64,000 bases of DNA from Parapristionchus giblindavisi. Its lineage: Eukaryota > Nematoda > Chromadorea > Rhabditida > Diplogasteridae. The position numbers and the translations under genes are program-made. Positions 59,721 to 64,000 of the stretch are shown here, piece by piece; within the stretch, counting starts at the first letter, position 1, and each line of letters starts with the position of its first letter. The DNA lies in assembly GCA_943737045.1 (NCBI GenBank), contig CALSFV010000224.1:62001-126000 (forward strand), given 5' to 3'. The notes under the pieces are model-generated. The model was not told the DNA's origin. It saw only the letters and a list, made by a program, of their open reading frames with translations, and did no database searches.

Positions 59721-61331
59721 CACGCGTGTCACTGAAGAATCGAGTAAAATCCGGGGGTGGTTGGCACATTTTTTGACCCCCACATATTAATGCATTTTTT
59801 GATAGTCCATAGGGCCTTAACAAAGTGGCAAGAGCTTTTTTGCATATCTTCATTTTTGACGTTGAGAGACGGCTTCAAACTTTTTGGACGCCGAAAATTG
59901 CCTATTTTGGAGCTCTGTAGCTATTCGCGGTGTGGTTTTCTTGTCGAGTCGTCAACAGAAGATTTTCCTGGAATGACAAGGAGAATGCGAATGCATTATT
60001 GCCAGGTCGATATTTTAATTAGTATTTTTGTAAATCGATTTTGTTATAGGGTTAAAAACAAAAATCGAAACCGAAGGTTTTCAATAGCTCAATCGACTAA
60101 TCTCGACGAGAGGATTTCAATGGTATACTGAACGTTTTTATATGTTTTTGTATGTGGTTGCGCTCGGAAGTTATGAGCATTTCAAGATTTTTTTGACTGT
60201 GAAATTTGTGTTTGTTTCCAGCATAAGCCATCTTGATTAGTTGATAAACTCTTCTGTCAACCTTCCAAACAACTCTATGTAGTGTAGTGGATAAGATGTC
60301 GGCGTAAACTTTTGACGGTCACGGGTTCGATCCTCCTTGCCGCAGTGATCTTTTGCTGGTTTTGCTTTTGTTGAAATTGATAGAACTATTATAATAATAA
60401 ATTTACAAGTCATGCCAATTGAAATGTTTGTGATTATGAAACCCAGAAAAGAGAAAACAGTTCAACTTATCAGTAGTTGTAAACTAAAACGAGAAAGAGA
60501 AGAGTTGTGGATGAGTCGGGGGACTCGGAGCTGGACGATGAGGGATGAGGGAGAGGATGAAGACGTGAAAATTTTTGGAAAACACGAAGATGAATGTTTT
60601 AGGATGGTGGTCGAGGAAGAGCCCGATGAAATATTCCTATGAATTTGAAGCCTCTTTGTTGTCATATTTGCATTCAAAGTGATTAATATTCATTGATTGG
60701 CTATGATTTATGAATTGAATTTTGAAAATGAATATACAAAAGTTATCAAAAATAGCTAGGAGATGTACCATAGTACAGCAGTAAAACTAATGAGAATGGG
60801 CGAATTGTTCATACGAGGCAGAAGAGTGGGTAGATCACTGGCTGCGTCACTCTTCTCTCGTGTGATCGCACGCAATGAAAATCTTGAAATGCTCATAACT
60901 TCCGAGCGCAACCACATATAAAAACGTTCAGTATACCGTTGAAATCCCCTCGTCGAGATTAGTCGATTCAGCTATTGAAAACCTTCGGCTTCGATTTTTG
61001 TTTTTAACCCTATAACAAAATCGATTTACAAAAATACTAATTCAAATATCAACCTGGCAATAATGCATGCGCATTCTCCTTGTCATTCCAGGAAAATCTT
61101 CTGTTGACGACTCGACACGAAAACCACACCGCGAATAGCTACAGAGCTCCAAAGTCGGCAATTTTCGGCGTCCAAAAAGTTTGAAGCTGTCTCTCGACGT
61201 CAAAATAAAGATATGCAAAAAAGCTCTTGCCACTTTGTTAGGGACCCTATGGACTATCAAAAAATGGCCTCTGCTCATTTTCGACTTTTTCAATGTGCCA
61301 CCGTTTATTCGAACCTTATGCGACACGCGTG
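59721..61331. mobile_element. 1.6-kb inverted-repeat element with 4-bp TSD and tRNA-like core
   Basis: CACGCGTGTC begins and GACACGCGTG ends the element. ATAG is duplicated (59,717-59,720; 61,332-61,335); gene B's upstream DNA reads gctgaatagactgtg, the empty site. Arms of about 370 bp (59,812-60,185; 60,889-61,258) are mirrored. The core holds a tRNA-like segment and a 77-codon open frame at 60,412-60,642. CAC termini with 4-bp duplications recall Chapaev-type elements (inference). Confidence 0.85.
60286..60350 (+). repeat. tRNA-like segment in the element core
   Basis: GTAGTGTAGTGGATAAGATG (A-box-like) and, about 35 nt later, CACGGGTTCGATCCTCC (B box). Stems pair poorly, so it is not a functional tRNA. 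Confidence 0.6.
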
Positions 61332-61649
61332 ATAGACTGTGTACTGTGCTTAAGCATCAATTGATATCACACGATTTAATTATTTTTGTTAAAAAAACAT
61401 TCACGAGATTATAGCATGCTTAGTTATCCTACACCTACTTATAAAAGACTTCAGCAAGATTAGAGATGCTACAGCAATCGATAAAAATTTTTTTTTTTAA
61501 ATTGACTCTACACTTTGAATTATACACTATGGTCGTAAGCAAACATCTAACAGTACTACGAGAAGCAAAAAAAGGGAGGGGGTAGAGCGAACATTTGGCT
61601 GGAATGAACACAGTTGTGAAGTGTAAGCAGAGCATGATTCCATACGAGA

Positions 61650-61980
61650 GCTTGCCTAATCATATCACTACGACTATATTTAACTATCATATTATCCAAT
61701 TATTTTAAACTATCACATTATCGATTTATTTTAAACTATCACATTATCCATTTATTTCGACTATAAGATATATAACTGACGAGAAACAGAACTTCACTCG
61801 TTTAGCATTGTTCATAAGCAATTATTTCTTTATCATTCAAACGAACAACGAAAGTAAAACAATAACAATATACTGTACTGCATAGAGACAGATGCAACGG
61901 TTCAATTGTTAGTCGGTTTAAGAATACAAAAATGGAGTAAGAAACATATCAACAGAGTATATTAAGATCGTTACAAAGTA
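61650..61980. promoter_or_regulatory. Conserved upstream block, copy of gene D
   Basis: Same ordered words as at 41,380-41,660. Subtracting the 1.6-kb insertion puts it about 430 bp upstream of the gene D start. Confidence 0.5.
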
Positions 61981-61996
61981 ACTGATCGATCGATAT

Positions 61997-63385
61997 TCAT
62001 TCCGAGAAATACTTCTCAGCGTATCGAATGCAAATTAAATGAATGGTAATCTTCGACACTCACTTCCTGAAAAAAAACATATTCGAACTAAACAGTAAAG
62101 TTGCCTAATGTATAAAGCGTCAAAAAGTGGCATCGATATATGCCGTATTTATGGACAACGAAAATATGTCGTTTTCTACCCCTGCCGGGTCGGCTCGAGA
62201 GTGCAAAATGGGATAAAAAACTCGTAAGTATGCCGCGTACAAAGAGTTCATTTTCCTTCAAATGGGCGAAAGGGCACATATACTAATATTTTCTTTAATA
62301 TTTTTTAGTTTGCATAACGTGCATGCGAGCTAACTTATTGCTACACCTTTCAGATTTATTCACCATTAGTGAAATCAAAGATCAGAGATGAAAGATTTCA
62401 TTTGAAACTTAATTTACCTGAAGGCCGACAGTCTTGTAATGTCTATAAGATAATATATGCCGATAATAATCATCGATATCACGAGAGAGAAATTGACAAG
62501 GGGAACAGGAGCCTCTCTGGAATGAATTGCGATTCTATCAATATTGCACAACATCCAATTCATATTTAAACATATTCGTTAGTCTGTATACATAGGTCGA
62601 AAAGTATGTTGCAAAGTACCAAGCCTGACCGGATTTTGAGCCAAAATTTCACAAAAATCGAAAAACCTGACCGGATTTTGAGCCAAAATTTCACAAAAAT
62701 CGAAAAACCTGACCGGATTTTGAGCCAAATTTGCCAAAAATTGAAAAACCTGACTGGATTTTGAAAACCGATAACCTAGCTATTCGACCTATGTCTCTAT
62801 CAAATATCGTCTTTATTGAAAGAAATATTGGAACGTACTCCATTGGCGATAAGAAACTGATCAATATCATACACTACACCATTGCCACGTTCACCCTTCA
62901 TTTTTTCATGGTGAGTCCATACATCTGAACAATCAGAGAGTTGGATATTGAATAATTTATATTCGAAAGGATCACGAACAAATTAAAGGAGAAAATAACC
63001 TTGACAAATATCCTCAACTTTTGGCAGTATTCGATCCATAAGAGCAGATTCAGATTTGATCACAGTATCAGTCATTTCGGTGTCAAATCTTCGATTTCCT
63101 TCAGCAAAATGTTCGTCTTCTTTGCGAATCCATCTAAAAATAGTTGAAACTTCCGAAAAAAATCCGTCAAAAAATTACTTTTTGATGTCGTCTTCGAATG
63201 CATTCTTATAAATCTCGGTAACATTGATGATATTGGAAGGGCCATAGTCCATCTTAAGTTTGAAATTATATGTGGTGTTCCGAAAGCAACAGTATTATCG
63301 TACCACGTGTGGTGTATCGATCGAATGAAGAATTAATAGGTGAGGTGCATAGAAAATGAATCCACACATGTCGCATGTGAAAAAC
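61997..63385 (-). pseudogene. GYF/C2H2 gene, copy E, partial and frameshifted
   Basis: Exons equivalent to 8 (finger 1, CDMC-x12-H-x5-H, ending near 63,303), 9, 10, 11, 12 (finger 2, CSPC-x12-H-x5-H, 62,518-62,420) and 13 are present. In exon 13 two bases are missing compared with B, so the usual YAEKYFLE end is lost and translation would stop at 62,016. Family 2 and family 4 MITEs lie in its introns. Intron 7 homology continues to about 63,650 and then stops; the GYF half is not in this window. The C-terminal shift alone might be tolerated, so pseudogene status is likely but not certain. Confidence 0.75.
62590..62793. mobile_element. MITE family 2 in copy E
   Basis: CATAGGTCGAAAAGTATG to TTCGACCTATG, with three internal units of cctgaccggattttgagcc. 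The flanks tctgtata / tctctatc are a degraded 8-bp duplication. It interrupts sequence that is continuous in gene D. Confidence 0.82.
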
Positions 63386-63418
63386 TAATAATTAAATTAA
63401 GATAATGTGCATAGATTT

Positions 63419-63562
63419 TCGAGCACCCACAATGTGGGTGAGCACAGCCCCATGTCGGGTCAGTTCCGAGTACTTGAGATGTAGATCGGGTCAGTTTTGT
63501 TCTAATTTCGGGCCAGTTTATAATCCGCAAAAACAATACATTATGGGTGGGGCGAAAATGTA
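63419..63562. mobile_element. MITE family 4, copy 2
   Basis: CATAGATTTTCGAGCACCC to GGGGCGAAAATGTAAG, with gggtcagtt units inside as at 15,862-16,090. The flanks taatgtg / gtaatgcg are a near-exact duplication, and gene D reads through there. Confidence 0.75.
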
Positions 63563-63649
63563 AGGTAATGCGTAATAGGCATAGAAAATAAAGTCAAATT
63601 GGCATGTAAAGTTTATTTCGATATTTTTTGGACAATATGAAACCGTTTG

Positions 63650-64000
63650 CGTAAGAATCGACTAAAATAAGTGAAGTCTGGCGCAGTCAAAAATCAAATT
63701 TTTAGGATCGTTGTTCTCAAGGGTGCTGATGACGATGGTCATGTTCATTTTTCACCTAGAACCACCGTTGAGGCCAAACAACGTCGCGTTGAAATAGCGT
63801 TTTTAGTCATTTCGCGTCACACGATGGTGTCAAAATTTGCAGACTATACCCTCCGGGACAGAATTTATGCAATCACGCCTGTCTAATTCATTTTTCTTAG
63901 GTAAAAGTGTATTTTGCGAGATGCATAAATCGAACCGGAATGGCTTCAGGACCCCATAAAAGTTCAGCCGATTTGTGCCCGCGAATTTCGAGAAAATCTA
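63650..64000. other. Right edge, unassigned
   Basis: Similarity to the GYF array ends here. A 71-codon plus-strand frame (63,671-63,886) shows no motif I recognise. The abrupt end of homology suggests another insertion or the edge of the duplicated unit. Confidence 0.35.

Noticed and set aside
60412..60642. 77-codon charged ORF as a transposase of the 59,721-61,331 element
   Set aside because: Too short and without a DDE-type motif; it is acidic low-complexity and could be chance.

Overview
The window is eukaryotic DNA. All well-supported genes are multi-exon with GT-AG introns, and introns of about 45-60 bases sit beside introns of several kb. The gene content (a FEM-2/PPM1F-type PP2C, a short SH2-tyrosine kinase of the kind expanded in nematodes, a CISD3-type double CDGSH protein), the compact introns and the TIR-transposon load point to a rhabditid-type nematode; I cannot name the genus. 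No prokaryotic features were seen.

Layout. (1) 1-3.2 kb, minus: 5' end of a TPR-like gene that runs off the left edge; its intron 2 holds a 1.35-kb foldback element and nested MITEs. (2) 3.6-7.1 kb, minus: an intact five-exon CISD3-like gene whose two CDGSH motifs are separated by an intron carrying a dead mariner, itself hit by a MITE. (3) 7.1-11.2 kb: gene-poor, low complexity. (4) 11.2-18.4 kb, plus: a 15-exon, 430-residue FEM-2-like PP2C phosphatase, every exon phase consistent. (5) 20.3-24 kb: a ~690-bp tandem repeat and weak hydrophobic ORFs. (6) 24.0-28.4 kb: a duplicated 3' half of the phosphatase locus, broken by frameshifts and by loss of exons 12-13, with a nearly identical 3' flank. 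(7) 28.7-35.7 kb, minus: an intact 16-exon, 461-residue SH2-tyrosine kinase; its 4.3-kb intron 7 holds a 13-bp minisatellite split by a 5'-truncated RTE-like reverse transcriptase. (8) 36-38.6 kb: exon-like remnants, a 110-bp hairpin and a nested foldback element. (9) 38.6-63.6 kb, minus: a head-to-tail array of five paralogous genes (A-E) encoding an N-terminal GYF domain and two C2H2 fingers with the same spacing (C-x2-C-x12-H-x5-H). A-D appear translatable; E is partial and frameshifted.

The array is a natural record of transposition: comparing paralogues gives empty sites for a solo LTR (5-bp TSD), an inverted-repeat element (4-bp TSD), a Mutator-like element (10-bp TSD) and others. Several MITE families begin with CATA and make 8-bp TSDs. 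Four foldback elements carry tRNA-like A/B-box segments. All exon boundaries were read by eye from splice consensus and reading phase; no alignment or database search was run.
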